Source of the DNA: Telluribacter roseus
GTDB lineage: Bacteria > Bacteroidota > Bacteroidia > Cytophagales > Spirosomataceae
Direction of reading: 5' to 3'
DNA: 64,000 nucleotides
NCBI RefSeq assembly: GCF_017355915.2
Contig: NZ_JAFEUV020000005.1
Coordinates: 1-64,000 of the forward strand
This document shows positions 43,096-50,798 of this stretch, in pieces (position 1 is the stretch's first letter; every line of letters starts with the position of its first letter). Position numbers and translations under genes: made by a program. Below the pieces are notes generated by a model. That model saw only the letters and a program-made list of their open reading frames with translations. It was not told where the DNA came from and searched no databases.

Positions 43096-43220
43096 GTAGT
43101 GAAGCTATCCGGATGCATGGCTCCGAATAGCTCCTGCCACTCCTGATAGCGATCAGGCTCCGCCTTCGCAAAAGCCTGCGCGTTTATTTTTTTCTGCTTT
43201 AAGTATTCCAGAAATTCCAT
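43029..43220 (-). CDS. Small conserved-looking protein, 63 residues
   Basis: A short hydrophilic protein (MEFLEYLKQKKINAQAF, then EPDRYQEWQELFGAMHPDSFT and a basic C-terminus). The composition is protein-like, and I recall similar small proteins in Cytophagales, but no function is known to me. It is upstream of nothing on its strand; rlmI lies just behind it, so it may be the second gene of the rlmI transcript. Confidence 0.6.
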   Translation of the reverse strand: MEFLEYLKQKKINAQAFAKAEPDRYQEWQELFGAMHPDSFTTQKKFLINEVRRRYLLPSEEKS

Positions 43221-43248
43221 TGCTGTTATTTTTCCTGTTGGGTTTAGA

Positions 43249-44451
43249 TTAATCTACCCGCACGACCAGCCCCTTGAGGTAACTACCTTCGGGGTGAAAA
43301 ATATTGACCGGATGGTCGGGACCCTGCGTAAGCTGATGTAGTACCCGCACAGGACGCCCTACTTCCATTGATGCTGCTACAATGGTATTATAAAACAGCT
43401 CCCGGTCTACCACCTGTGAGCACGAGAAGGTAAACAGCAGTCCTCCCGGCTTTACCCGTTTGAGACCTTCGGAGTTTAGCCGCTTATACCCCTGTACAGC
43501 CCGGTGCCGTGCCGACAGACTTTTGGCAAAGGCCGGTGGATCCAGTACTACGATATCATACTGCTCCTCTTCGTTTTTGAGCCATTTCATCACATCCTCC
43601 GTAATGGCATGGTGACGCTCCTGCCCCTCATTAAGGGCTACATTATTCTCACAAAGTACCATGGCTTTACCCGAAATATCCACCGAATGTACTTCGGCCG
43701 CGTCGGCCGTGAGACCATATACTGAGAATCCACCCGAGTAGCAGAAGGCATTCAGGACCTTCTTGCCAGCCGCGTAGTGAGCCAGCAGGTTGCGGTTTTC
43801 GCGCTGATCCAGAAAGAAGCCCGTCTTCTGTCCCTTCTCCCAGTCTATCTCAAAGGTACGGCCGTACTCTTCCACCTTATGCGGCAGGGCCACTTCGCCG
43901 TACAGGTAGCCATTCTGGATGCCGGAGGCATACGAACCGGGAAGGGTTTCTTTGCTCTTATCGTAGATCGCTTTTAAGTCTTCTCCGATTACATTCTTAA
44001 GGGCCTCGGCCAGTTCATGCCGGGTGCGGTGCATGCCTATGGTATGTGCCTGCAGTACGGCCACTCCATTGTAGTAGTCGACAATCAGGCCGGGTAGGCC
44101 GTCGCCTTCGCCGTGTACCAGGCGGTAGCAGTTAGTAGCGGGCAGTTCGAGTTGCTGGCGGGCCTCGTAGGCGTTGCGGAACTTGCTTTCCCAGAACTCG
44201 GGTCCGATGTCGGTAGGGGTGTGGGTCAGGATGCGTACCTTGATGCTGCCGTCGTGGTAGTGGCCAATGGCCAGGAACTGCCCCCCGGAGCCAACTACCT
44301 GTACCAGGTCACCGTCCTGCACCTGTTTATCTGCTTTGGCGATAGCCCCCGAGAACACCCACGGGTGCAGGCGTTTAAGGGCTTCTTCCTTTCCTCTGTG
44401 TAAAATGATACGCGGTAATTCGCTATATGATGAAGTGTTGTTAGGAGTCAT
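43249..44451 (-). CDS. rlmI: 23S rRNA (cytosine) methyltransferase RlmI-like
   Basis: A 400-residue class I SAM-dependent rRNA methyltransferase. An N-terminal PUA RNA-binding domain (about 15-90, including HPWVFSGAI) is followed by a central EEYGRTFEIDWEKGQKTGFFLDQRENR region and a SAM fold (NAFCYSGGFSVYG). The catalytic motif is VVLDPPAFAKS. It probably makes m5C in 23S rRNA. ATG at 44451 or 44466 are both possible starts. A -7 box is found on the minus strand at 44510-44517. Confidence 0.88.
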   Translation of the reverse strand: MTPNNTSSYSELPRIILHRGKEEALKRLHPWVFSGAIAKADKQVQDGDLVQVVGSGGQFLAIGHYHDGSIKVRILTHTPTDIGPEFWESKFRNAYEARQQLELPATNCYRLVHGEGDGLPGLIVDYYNGVAVLQAHTIGMHRTRHELAEALKNVIGEDLKAIYDKSKETLPGSYASGIQNGYLYGEVALPHKVEEYGRTFEIDWEKGQKTGFFLDQRENRNLLAHYAAGKKVLNAFCYSGGFSVYGLTADAAEVHSVDISGKAMVLCENNVALNEGQERHHAITEDVMKWLKNEEEQYDIVVLDPPAFAKSLSARHRAVQGYKRLNSEGLKRVKPGGLLFTFSCSQVVDRELFYNTIVAASMEVGRPVRVLHQLTQGPDHPVNIFHPEGSYLKGLVVRVD

Positions 44452-44509
44452 TTCGGGATTTATCAATTAAATTCGGCCTTCTGCAGCCTTATAGCTGTAA
44501 GTAATCATA

Positions 44510-44517
44510 CAAAATTA
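44510..44517 (-). promoter_or_regulatory. -7 promoter box of rlmI
   Basis: On the minus strand this reads TAATTTTG, matching TAnnTTTG, about 45-60 bases upstream of the rlmI start. Confidence 0.45.
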
Positions 44518-44547
44518 GTTAAAAATTAACCCTAAGCTTACTTATCT

Positions 44548-45474
44548 ATGGCATACAATCGCCGTTTCTTTCTGAAAGCTGCTGGTATGGCTGCTGCCGG
44601 TTCACTGGCCTGGCCACTTGCTTCCTGTTCCAATTCGGGTAATTCCAGCGAAGGAGGAGCCACCGCCGAAGGAGATTCTACTACCACAGCTGGCCCGGCT
44701 ACGGTCGCTGCCGCCTCTGAATTTGGTATCCAGTTGTACAGTGTGCGCGACCTCATCGGCAAGGATCCCAAGGGCGTGATCAAGCAATTGGCAGGCCTGG
44801 GCTACAAAAAGGTCGAGAGCTATCAGGGAGACCAGGGGGTATTCTGGGGAATGACTCCAAAAGAATTCAAGGCCTATATGGATGAGGTAGGTATGACAGC
44901 CGTAAGTACCCACGCTGATACTACCAAAGATCTGGAAAAGCTGGCTGGACAGGCCGCCGAAGCCGGACTCAGCTACGTGCTTCAGCCATACATAGGCGCG
45001 CAGAAGTCGCTGGACGAGTGGAAAAGAAGGGCCGAGGAATTTAACAAACGGGGTGAAATCTGTAACCGGGCTGGTGTCAGATTTGGCTACCACAACCACG
45101 ACTACTCGTTCCAGACGCTGGACGGACAGATGCCCCAGCAGATCCTGCTGGACAACACCGATCCATCGCTGGTAATGTATGAGCTGGACCTGATGTGGAT
45201 TGTAGCCGCTGGGGTAGATCCCGTTGAGCATATGACCAAGTACGCCGGCCGCTACGAGCTGTGCCATATCAAGGATCTGCAGCGCGAGCCCAAGCCGCAT
45301 TCGGTTAACCTCGGTCAGGGTATCATAGATTTTGCCAAGATACTGCAGGGAGCTGCCGACAACGGCATGAAGCACTATATCGTGGAGCAGGAAGAGTATC
45401 CTGAGTCAGTAATGGCCAGTATGGATCAGAATGCTCAGTACATGAAGCAACTCACCGGAGCCACTAAGGTGTAA
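44548..45474 (+). CDS. Exported sugar phosphate isomerase/epimerase-like protein
   Basis: A 308-residue TIM-barrel protein of the xylose isomerase-like (AP endonuclease 2) family. The N-terminus is a Tat-like signal (NRRFFLKAAGMAAAGSLA) with a Cys (LASC) that could be lipidated, then a Ser/Gly/Thr-rich linker. Barrel motifs include FGIQLYSVRDLI, GYHNHDYSF, ELDLMWIVAAG and CHIKDLQ, with metal ligands of the family, ending in IVEQEEYP. Members act on sugars or inositols; the substrate here is unknown. Its end overlaps the convergent phospholipase C-like gene by 11 bases. Confidence 0.85.
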   Translation: MAYNRRFFLKAAGMAAAGSLAWPLASCSNSGNSSEGGATAEGDSTTTAGPATVAAASEFGIQLYSVRDLIGKDPKGVIKQLAGLGYKKVESYQGDQGVFWGMTPKEFKAYMDEVGMTAVSTHADTTKDLEKLAGQAAEAGLSYVLQPYIGAQKSLDEWKRRAEEFNKRGEICNRAGVRFGYHNHDYSFQTLDGQMPQQILLDNTDPSLVMYELDLMWIVAAGVDPVEHMTKYAGRYELCHIKDLQREPKPHSVNLGQGIIDFAKILQGAADNGMKHYIVEQEEYPESVMASMDQNAQYMKQLTGATKV

Positions 45475-46486
45475 TATCGTCCGCCTCGGGCCTTACCCGC
45501 AGAAGCCGCCGCAGCCACCCTTGTTGCTCGGCGGCTTCCTGTTTTTTATCCTCCTCCGTAAACCGTAGCTCCGACAGGGGAGCCAGATCAGGCTGACCGG
45601 CGTTGATCCAGGCGGTATACCACAGATCGGCCACCATACGCACTGAGGCTCGCATCTGCCGCTCTACCTGCCCCTGCAGCAGCTGGTGGTACTTTCTGGA
45701 AAACTCCGCTGAATACGTCCGTACCAGTACCCCGTTGCGGGTTTCGTAGCTGTACTTCCGGTCGTCGCTGAATTCCTGACTGAGCTGTCTTTCCAGGAGC
45801 AGCACCGTATCCGTGGCCGCGTGTGTACGGGCTACGGCTTCCCATATGGCTCGGGCCGGATGTTCTATATAGGTAGCAGGACCGGTCCACAGCTCGAAGT
45901 GGGAGGCAAAGAGCTCCGGCAGGCGCGACTCCCAGAAGCCATGAATGCCTTCCTGCCCGGTGAGTTGTCCGTTGTAGTTGCGTGTCGTATGTAAGGGTAC
46001 GTGAGCATCGGCCACATAGTGCCCCAGATCCGCCGAAATTCGCAGGATACGCCGGGCATCTTTGGCCTGGAAGGCTTCGGTGAGCTGGTACGTGGCGGTC
46101 TGGATGTACCAGGGTACTATGCCGTGCTTACGGAGGCTGTCTTCGCCGAATTTTTCCTTCGCCGCTGACCAGTACAGAGGCAGTACCTGCAAAGCACTGT
46201 CACCGTACACATCCAGATCTATATAATGGCGTTCGGCTTCACCGACTACGGCGTACCTGCGCTGATCGGGGTTGACGGCGTTATCGGCCAGGTACCCAAT
46301 GTGTTTCTTGTAAAAGACCAGCATCTCGGGCGGCAGACGGTATACCGCCAGGCGATTGATATGACGGTGAGCCCAGAAGCCCCAGTGGGGGCGGAAGCCA
46401 AAAGAAACTAGAGAAAGCAGGAGCAGGAGGGCAAACAGGGACAAGCGATTCAAAAAAATCTGAAATTTTCTCTTCAAGCCACCCAT
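45464..46486 (-). CDS. Zinc-dependent phospholipase C-like protein
   Basis: An exported protein of about 340 residues related to the zinc-dependent phospholipase C/S1-P1 nuclease fold. The signal (FLNRLSLFALLLLLSLVSF) is followed by HWGFWAHRHINRLAVY, whose leading Trp/His residues typically coordinate zinc. Further His/Asp ligands appear in RHYIDLD, DLGHYVADAHVPLHTT and GIHGFWESRLPEL. The start at 46486 was chosen because it places the signal at the N-terminus; the frame opens earlier at 46591. It overlaps the convergent isomerase-like gene by 11 bases. The lipid or other substrate is not known. Confidence 0.82.
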   Translation of the reverse strand: MGGLKRKFQIFLNRLSLFALLLLLSLVSFGFRPHWGFWAHRHINRLAVYRLPPEMLVFYKKHIGYLADNAVNPDQRRYAVVGEAERHYIDLDVYGDSALQVLPLYWSAAKEKFGEDSLRKHGIVPWYIQTATYQLTEAFQAKDARRILRISADLGHYVADAHVPLHTTRNYNGQLTGQEGIHGFWESRLPELFASHFELWTGPATYIEHPARAIWEAVARTHAATDTVLLLERQLSQEFSDDRKYSYETRNGVLVRTYSAEFSRKYHQLLQGQVERQMRASVRMVADLWYTAWINAGQPDLAPLSELRFTEEDKKQEAAEQQGWLRRLLRVRPEADDITP

Positions 46487-46856
46487 ATTTGGGAGAACCG
46501 GTACCAAAGAAAATTTCGAACCTTTATTTTCTCTCATAACTGCCATATTTGCTGAAACTGAAAGTTTTATAGGCAAAAGCTTCTCAGTCAAAATCCTGTT
46601 TTTCCGTTTTACACATTTTTTAAGGCTGGCCTATATAAAAAAGAGTAGCCTCTTCTTCTACCAGATGAATTATTCATTTACAGGTCTCCAAATTTTATTT
46701 CTTCCTTCGCCAGTATTTATCATTTATATTTTTCGAAGTAGCTATTTTACAAAATTAGTAACATTTTTTGTTAGAATAGTTCAATATTTAAAAATCTTTA
46801 TACCTTTGTGAGGTAAATAATACACAACACTCATTTCCAGCAGTCAAGATTAAAAA
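46487..46856. other. AT-rich divergent intergenic region
   Basis: About 370 bases between the divergent phospholipase C-like and Dabb genes. It is rich in A and T and contains a clear plus-strand -7 box at 46801 and a weak minus-strand candidate, TAATTTTG (46750-46757). No other feature is seen. Confidence 0.5.
46801..46808 (+). promoter_or_regulatory. -7 promoter box of the Dabb gene
   Basis: TACCTTTG matches TAnnTTTG, 56 bases upstream of the ATG at 46857. A TTTG at 46767-46770 is too far for a standard -33 element. Confidence 0.6.
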
Positions 46857-47261
46857 ATGAAGCCTAAAAATAAATTTTTCGGATACATGGTCCCGGTCTT
46901 TGTACTGGGTGTATTTATGCTGATAATCTACGGAGCCTATACTCCCCACCAGAAAGCCGGGATGCAGCGCGTAGTATGTGTGAAGTTCAAAGCCGATGCC
47001 ACCCAGGCCGACATTGACAAGCACCTGCGCGAGTTTGCCGGCCTGCGCCGGGAGATACCCGATATAGTAGGCTACTCAGCCGGTCGTGTACTGGATAACG
47101 AAGGTACCAGCGGCGAGTTTGATGTAGTACATTACATTACGTTCCGAAACGAAGAAGGCATCGCTTCTTTCACCAGCCACCCCAAGCGCCAGGCCTTCGT
47201 TGCTTCCAACAAAGCACACTGGGAAAATGTGCTGGAAGTCAATTCGGACATTGAGAAGTAA
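46857..47261 (+). CDS. Dabb (stress-responsive A/B barrel) family protein
   Basis: A 134-residue protein with an N-terminal membrane anchor (YMVPVFVLGVFMLIIYGAY) followed by one dimeric alpha/beta-barrel Dabb domain (RVVCVKFKADATQADIDKHL ... DVVHYITFRNEEGIASF). The anchor probably holds the domain on the outer face of the cytoplasmic membrane. Family members are stress-related or small-molecule-processing enzymes; no activity can be assigned. A bidirectional terminator follows. Confidence 0.83.
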   Translation: MKPKNKFFGYMVPVFVLGVFMLIIYGAYTPHQKAGMQRVVCVKFKADATQADIDKHLREFAGLRREIPDIVGYSAGRVLDNEGTSGEFDVVHYITFRNEEGIASFTSHPKRQAFVASNKAHWENVLEVNSDIEK

Positions 47262-47281
47262 AAAGAAGAAGAGGATTAGTT

Positions 47282-47317
47282 AAAAAAAGAGCCGCTCTAT
47301 GAGTCGGCTCTTTTTTA
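47282..47317. terminator. Bidirectional terminator
   Basis: AAAAAAGAGCCG and CGGCTCTTTTTT form a perfect 12-bp stem with A and T runs on its two sides, between the convergent Dabb and ung genes. Confidence 0.9.
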
Positions 47318-47334
47318 TGGGTGTATCTGGATAG

Positions 47335-48000
47335 TTACCAGTCTATTTCGGCTTGTCCTCGGGACCTGAGGTACTCATTGGCCTTGCTGAAGTGCTTCGT
47401 ACCAAACCAACCTCCCCATTTGGCTGCCATGGGAGAGGGATGGGTCGCTTTAAGTACATAGTGTCTGGCCTCATCGATGATCTTACCTTTCTCCTGCGCG
47501 TACTTACCCCACAGCATAAACACCAGCCCTTCCTTCTCGTCGTTGAGGTGCTTGATGACTGAGTCGGTAAAGGTTTCCCAGCCTTTGCCCTGATGCGAGC
47601 CGGGATCTCCTTCCCGCACGGTCAGCGTGGCATTAAGTAGTAGTACTCCCTGTACAGCCCACCGTTCCAGATTTCCCGAAGTGGGGACGGGCTTGCCCAA
47701 ATCGTCCTGTATTTCCTTGAAAATATTCAGTAACGAAGGAGGCTTCCGCACCCCATCATTGACGGAGAAACTAAGTCCGTGCGCCTGCCCCTGTCCGTGG
47801 TAGGGATCCTGCCCCAGAATGACTACCTTGCAGGTATCGAAGGGGCATTTGTCGAAAGCATTAAATATCAGGCGTCCGGGCGGGTACACCTTCTGGGTTT
47901 CGTATTCTTTTTTAACAAATTGAATCAGGTCCTTAAAGTATGGTTTTTCAAATTCGGGCTGAAGTCGGTTTTTCCAGGATTCTTCGATTTGGACGTTCAT
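47335..48000 (-). CDS. ung: Uracil-DNA glycosylase, family 1
   Basis: A 221-residue Ung that removes uracil from DNA in base excision repair. The catalytic water-activating motif is GQDPYHGQGQAHGLSFSV and the second active-site motif is HPSPMAAKWGGWFGTKHFSKAN. Full family length with a normal N-terminus. Convergent with the Dabb gene and divergent from apaG. Confidence 0.97.
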   Translation of the reverse strand: MNVQIEESWKNRLQPEFEKPYFKDLIQFVKKEYETQKVYPPGRLIFNAFDKCPFDTCKVVILGQDPYHGQGQAHGLSFSVNDGVRKPPSLLNIFKEIQDDLGKPVPTSGNLERWAVQGVLLLNATLTVREGDPGSHQGKGWETFTDSVIKHLNDEKEGLVFMLWGKYAQEKGKIIDEARHYVLKATHPSPMAAKWGGWFGTKHFSKANEYLRSRGQAEIDW

Positions 48001-48069
48001 GGGCTGGAATAAAAATTGAGAGTTAAAATTAATAGGAATGGAGGCTTGTATTTATAAACTTAGCTTCAC

Positions 48070-48077
48070 TATTTTCG
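48070..48077 (+). promoter_or_regulatory. Possible -7 box of apaG
   Basis: TATTTTCG is one base off the TAnnTTTG consensus and lies 30 bases before the apaG ATG. Weak evidence, position only. Confidence 0.3.
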
Positions 48078-48106
48078 TTTAACAAAAAAATCTCTTCCTA
48101 CGCTGT

Positions 48107-48493
48107 ATGGTATCTGAAGTGACTGAGGGTGTAAAGGTGACCGTCCTGACTGAGTATCAGCCGGACTACTCAAGTCCGCGTCAGGCTCATTTTGTATTTA
48201 CGTACAAGGTAGTAATAGAAAACCACAGCGAAAATACAATTAAACTGCTGCGTCGGCACTGGCTTATCTACGATTCGAACGGCACCGTCCGCGAAGTGGA
48301 GGGGGAAGGCGTGGTAGGGCAGCAGCCTGTACTGGAGCCCGGTGAGGTACACGAGTACGTATCGGGCTGTAACCTGCGTACCAACCTGGGTAAGATGGCC
48401 GGTACCTACCTGATGGAGCGGGTACTGGACGGCCGACAGTTCCGGGTGGTGATTCCGGAGTTCACGCTCATCGTACCTTATCGCCTCAATTAA
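48107..48493 (+). CDS. apaG: ApaG domain protein
   Basis: A 128-residue beta-sandwich ApaG protein. Conserved elements are FTYKVVIENHSENTIKLLRRHWLI, VREVEGEGVVGQQPVLEPGE and YVSGCNLRTNLGKMAGTYLM. The family is associated with divalent cation or nucleotide-related functions, but the biochemical activity is uncertain. A promoter box for the next gene lies right after its stop. Confidence 0.9.
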   Translation: MVSEVTEGVKVTVLTEYQPDYSSPRQAHFVFTYKVVIENHSENTIKLLRRHWLIYDSNGTVREVEGEGVVGQQPVLEPGEVHEYVSGCNLRTNLGKMAGTYLMERVLDGRQFRVVIPEFTLIVPYRLN

Positions 48494-48497
48494 CCCG

Positions 48498-48505
48498 TAC
48501 ATTTG
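48498..48505 (+). promoter_or_regulatory. -7 promoter box of the methyltransferase gene
   Basis: TACATTTG matches TAnnTTTG, 61 bases before the TTG start codon at 48566. It supports separate transcription and the non-ATG start. Confidence 0.55.
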
Positions 48506-48565
48506 TTTATCCTACCAATCAGCCGTTTCTTTGCCGGTAGTGTTAATTAAACGTTTGTAGTCTCC

Positions 48566-49339
48566 TTGGTTATCTCTTACATCAAGTACCTGCTTCGCTC
48601 TGGTAATGAGCATTCTATACATTCGCCTTTTGTTTACGATCTGTATACCAAAGTAATCCGTCCCAGAGACCAGCACCCTGATTATGCTCAGCTGCGGACT
48701 CTCCGGAAGCAGATGCTGGCTTCCACCGAAGAAATAGAAGTGCTGGATCTGGGAGCGGGCTCGCGCGTCAACCGCTCGAATAAACGGAAGGTACGTCAGA
48801 TTGCCAAAAATGCCGAAAAGCCCGAGCGTTTTGGGCGATTGTTCCACCGGCTGGTACGTCACTTACAGCCCGCTACCGTACTCGAGCTGGGTACTTCCCT
48901 GGGTCTTACCACGCTGTACTTTGCCAAAGCCAATCCTGAAGGAAAAGTAATCACCCTGGAAGGCTGCCCCGAAACGGTACGGCTGGCGCGTACCAATTTT
49001 GATAAAGCCGGCGAATCAAAGATTAAGGTAGTTACGGGTAATATTGACGAAACCCTGGGGCAGACGCTGAAAGCGCTGGATCAGCCGCTGGACATGGTGT
49101 ACTTCGATGCCAACCACCGGTACGAGCCTACCGTCAGGTACTTTGAGACCTGCCTGCCCCATGCCTCCAACGAGAGTCTGTATATTTTTGATGATATTTA
49201 CTGGTCCGACGAGATGACCCGGGCCTGGGAGTACATCAAGGCACATCCGCAGGTGACGGTAACCGTAGATCTGTTCTGGATCGGGCTGGTGTTTTTCCGG
49301 AAAGAGCAGGTAAAGGAAAACTTTGTTTTGCGTTTCTGA
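48566..49339 (+). CDS. Class I SAM-dependent methyltransferase, TTG start
   Basis: A 257-residue methyltransferase of the O-methyltransferase type. The SAM fold is visible in TVLELGTSLGLTTLYFA and VITLEGCPETVRLAR, and the acidic VYFDANHRYEPTVRYFE motif is typical. The start is TTG at 48566: a stop codon precedes it in frame, there is no ATG upstream, and the conserved N-terminal GNEHSIHSPFVYDLY would be lost from the next ATG. The putative substrate cannot be inferred. Confidence 0.85.
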   Translation: MVISYIKYLLRSGNEHSIHSPFVYDLYTKVIRPRDQHPDYAQLRTLRKQMLASTEEIEVLDLGAGSRVNRSNKRKVRQIAKNAEKPERFGRLFHRLVRHLQPATVLELGTSLGLTTLYFAKANPEGKVITLEGCPETVRLARTNFDKAGESKIKVVTGNIDETLGQTLKALDQPLDMVYFDANHRYEPTVRYFETCLPHASNESLYIFDDIYWSDEMTRAWEYIKAHPQVTVTVDLFWIGLVFFRKEQVKENFVLRF

Positions 49340-49421
49340 CCAATTTACTGCCCCTACCTGCCGTTATTTTACCAAAGATTAGTTTCTTTGAATATCTACG
49401 CGTGCATCTCCATACCTGATT

Positions 49422-50774
49422 ATGAAAAAGATATACTTCTACGGCCTGCTGCTGGCGGCTACCGCGTCCGCGGTAGTGAGCTGCAAGGAAAACACTCCCG
49501 CAACTGAGCCGGCTGAGTTAGCCACCTATGACCTGATTCAGGACCGGATCCTTACACCTACCTGCGCCACGGCAGGCTGCCACGCCTCCGAAAGTGATAA
49601 TTCATTCAGACAGCATAGCCTGGTACTGGCCAAAGGCAAATCCTACGAGAATCTGATCAATAAACTCTCCAGCCAGCCGGATGCTAAGAGCGAAGGCATG
49701 ATGCGGGTAAAGCCGTATAACTCCAACGAGAGCCTGCTGTACCATAAGCTCAACTGGGACACCTCTCACCACGGCGGCAAGCAGTACGGGTTGCCCATGC
49801 CCATGGGAGGGGAGCCTCTGAGTGTGGGCCAGACGGAATTTATCCGCCGGTGGATAGAAGCGGGAGCACCGCGTACCGGCAATGTAGTGGATACTACGCT
49901 GCTCAGTGATAAAACTCCCGCGAACCAGGTTGAATTTGAAGGGCTAACAGCTCCGGCTGCCGGGCAGGGCGTACAAATGCGACTGGGACCTTTTGAGGTA
50001 GCGCCCAACTTTGAGCGGGAGCTGTTCAGTCGTCGTATGGTGGGCAATAATGAAGAACTATATGTACACCGGGTGGAGATAAAAATGCGCCCCGGTAGCC
50101 ACCACTTTATTCTGTACGATTTTGCTGATAAGTCGAAACTGCCGGCGCTTAATGACCTGCGTGACCTCCGCAATGCCAATGGGGGAATCAACTTCGGAAC
50201 CTTTGCCTCCATGCAGAACCATGTCTTCTGGACCGGCACCCAAACGCCCAGCCACGACTATACCTTTCCGGAAGGAGCGGCTCTGCGGGTACCTGCTGGC
50301 GCCTCATATGATATGAATTCGCACTATGTAAACAAGACGGATCAGACGATGCGGGGAGAAGTACATGTTAACCTGTACACGACTCCGAAAGAAAAGGTAA
50401 AGCACGTTGTAGAATCACTGAATCTGGCCAATGAAAACCTTAACCTGGCGGCCGGGCAGCGTACCACGGTGTCTAAGACATTTACGTTCAAGAAGCCCAT
50501 TAAGGTACTGATGCTGACATCGCACACCCACAGCCGGGGTGAGAAGTTTGTGATCAGGATCAATGGAGGGCCTCGTAATGGGGAAGTTGTATATGAAAGT
50601 ACCGATTGGGAACATCCGCTGATCAAGAACTTCCCGGCGCCTATTGAACTGAAAGCGGGCGAAGGCCTTACCTCCGAGATTACTTATAATAACACCACCA
50701 ACCAGACCATCCGATTCGGGCTCACGAGTGAGGAGGAAATGGGAATCATCTTTGGCTACTACTACGAAGAGTAG
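49422..50774 (+). CDS. Lipoprotein with PHM-like copper monooxygenase domain
   Basis: A 450-residue exported lipoprotein (lipobox VVSC). Residues 48-54 hold an unusual CxxxxCH motif (CATAGCH), possibly haem-binding. The C-terminal two-thirds resembles copper type II ascorbate-dependent (PHM/DBM-like) monooxygenases. All six copper-ligand positions of that fold can be found: His227 and His228 (SHHFILY), His301 (NSHYVN), His368 and His370 (TSHTHSRG) and Met440 (EEEMGIIF). Oxygen-dependent hydroxylation of a small substrate in the periplasm is plausible but unproven. The start is the first ATG and the length is natural. Confidence 0.75.
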   Translation: MKKIYFYGLLLAATASAVVSCKENTPATEPAELATYDLIQDRILTPTCATAGCHASESDNSFRQHSLVLAKGKSYENLINKLSSQPDAKSEGMMRVKPYNSNESLLYHKLNWDTSHHGGKQYGLPMPMGGEPLSVGQTEFIRRWIEAGAPRTGNVVDTTLLSDKTPANQVEFEGLTAPAAGQGVQMRLGPFEVAPNFERELFSRRMVGNNEELYVHRVEIKMRPGSHHFILYDFADKSKLPALNDLRDLRNANGGINFGTFASMQNHVFWTGTQTPSHDYTFPEGAALRVPAGASYDMNSHYVNKTDQTMRGEVHVNLYTTPKEKVKHVVESLNLANENLNLAAGQRTTVSKTFTFKKPIKVLMLTSHTHSRGEKFVIRINGGPRNGEVVYESTDWEHPLIKNFPAPIELKAGEGLTSEITYNNTTNQTIRFGLTSEEEMGIIFGYYYEE

Positions 50775-50798
50775 CCAAAGATGATCTGATTATTCTTA

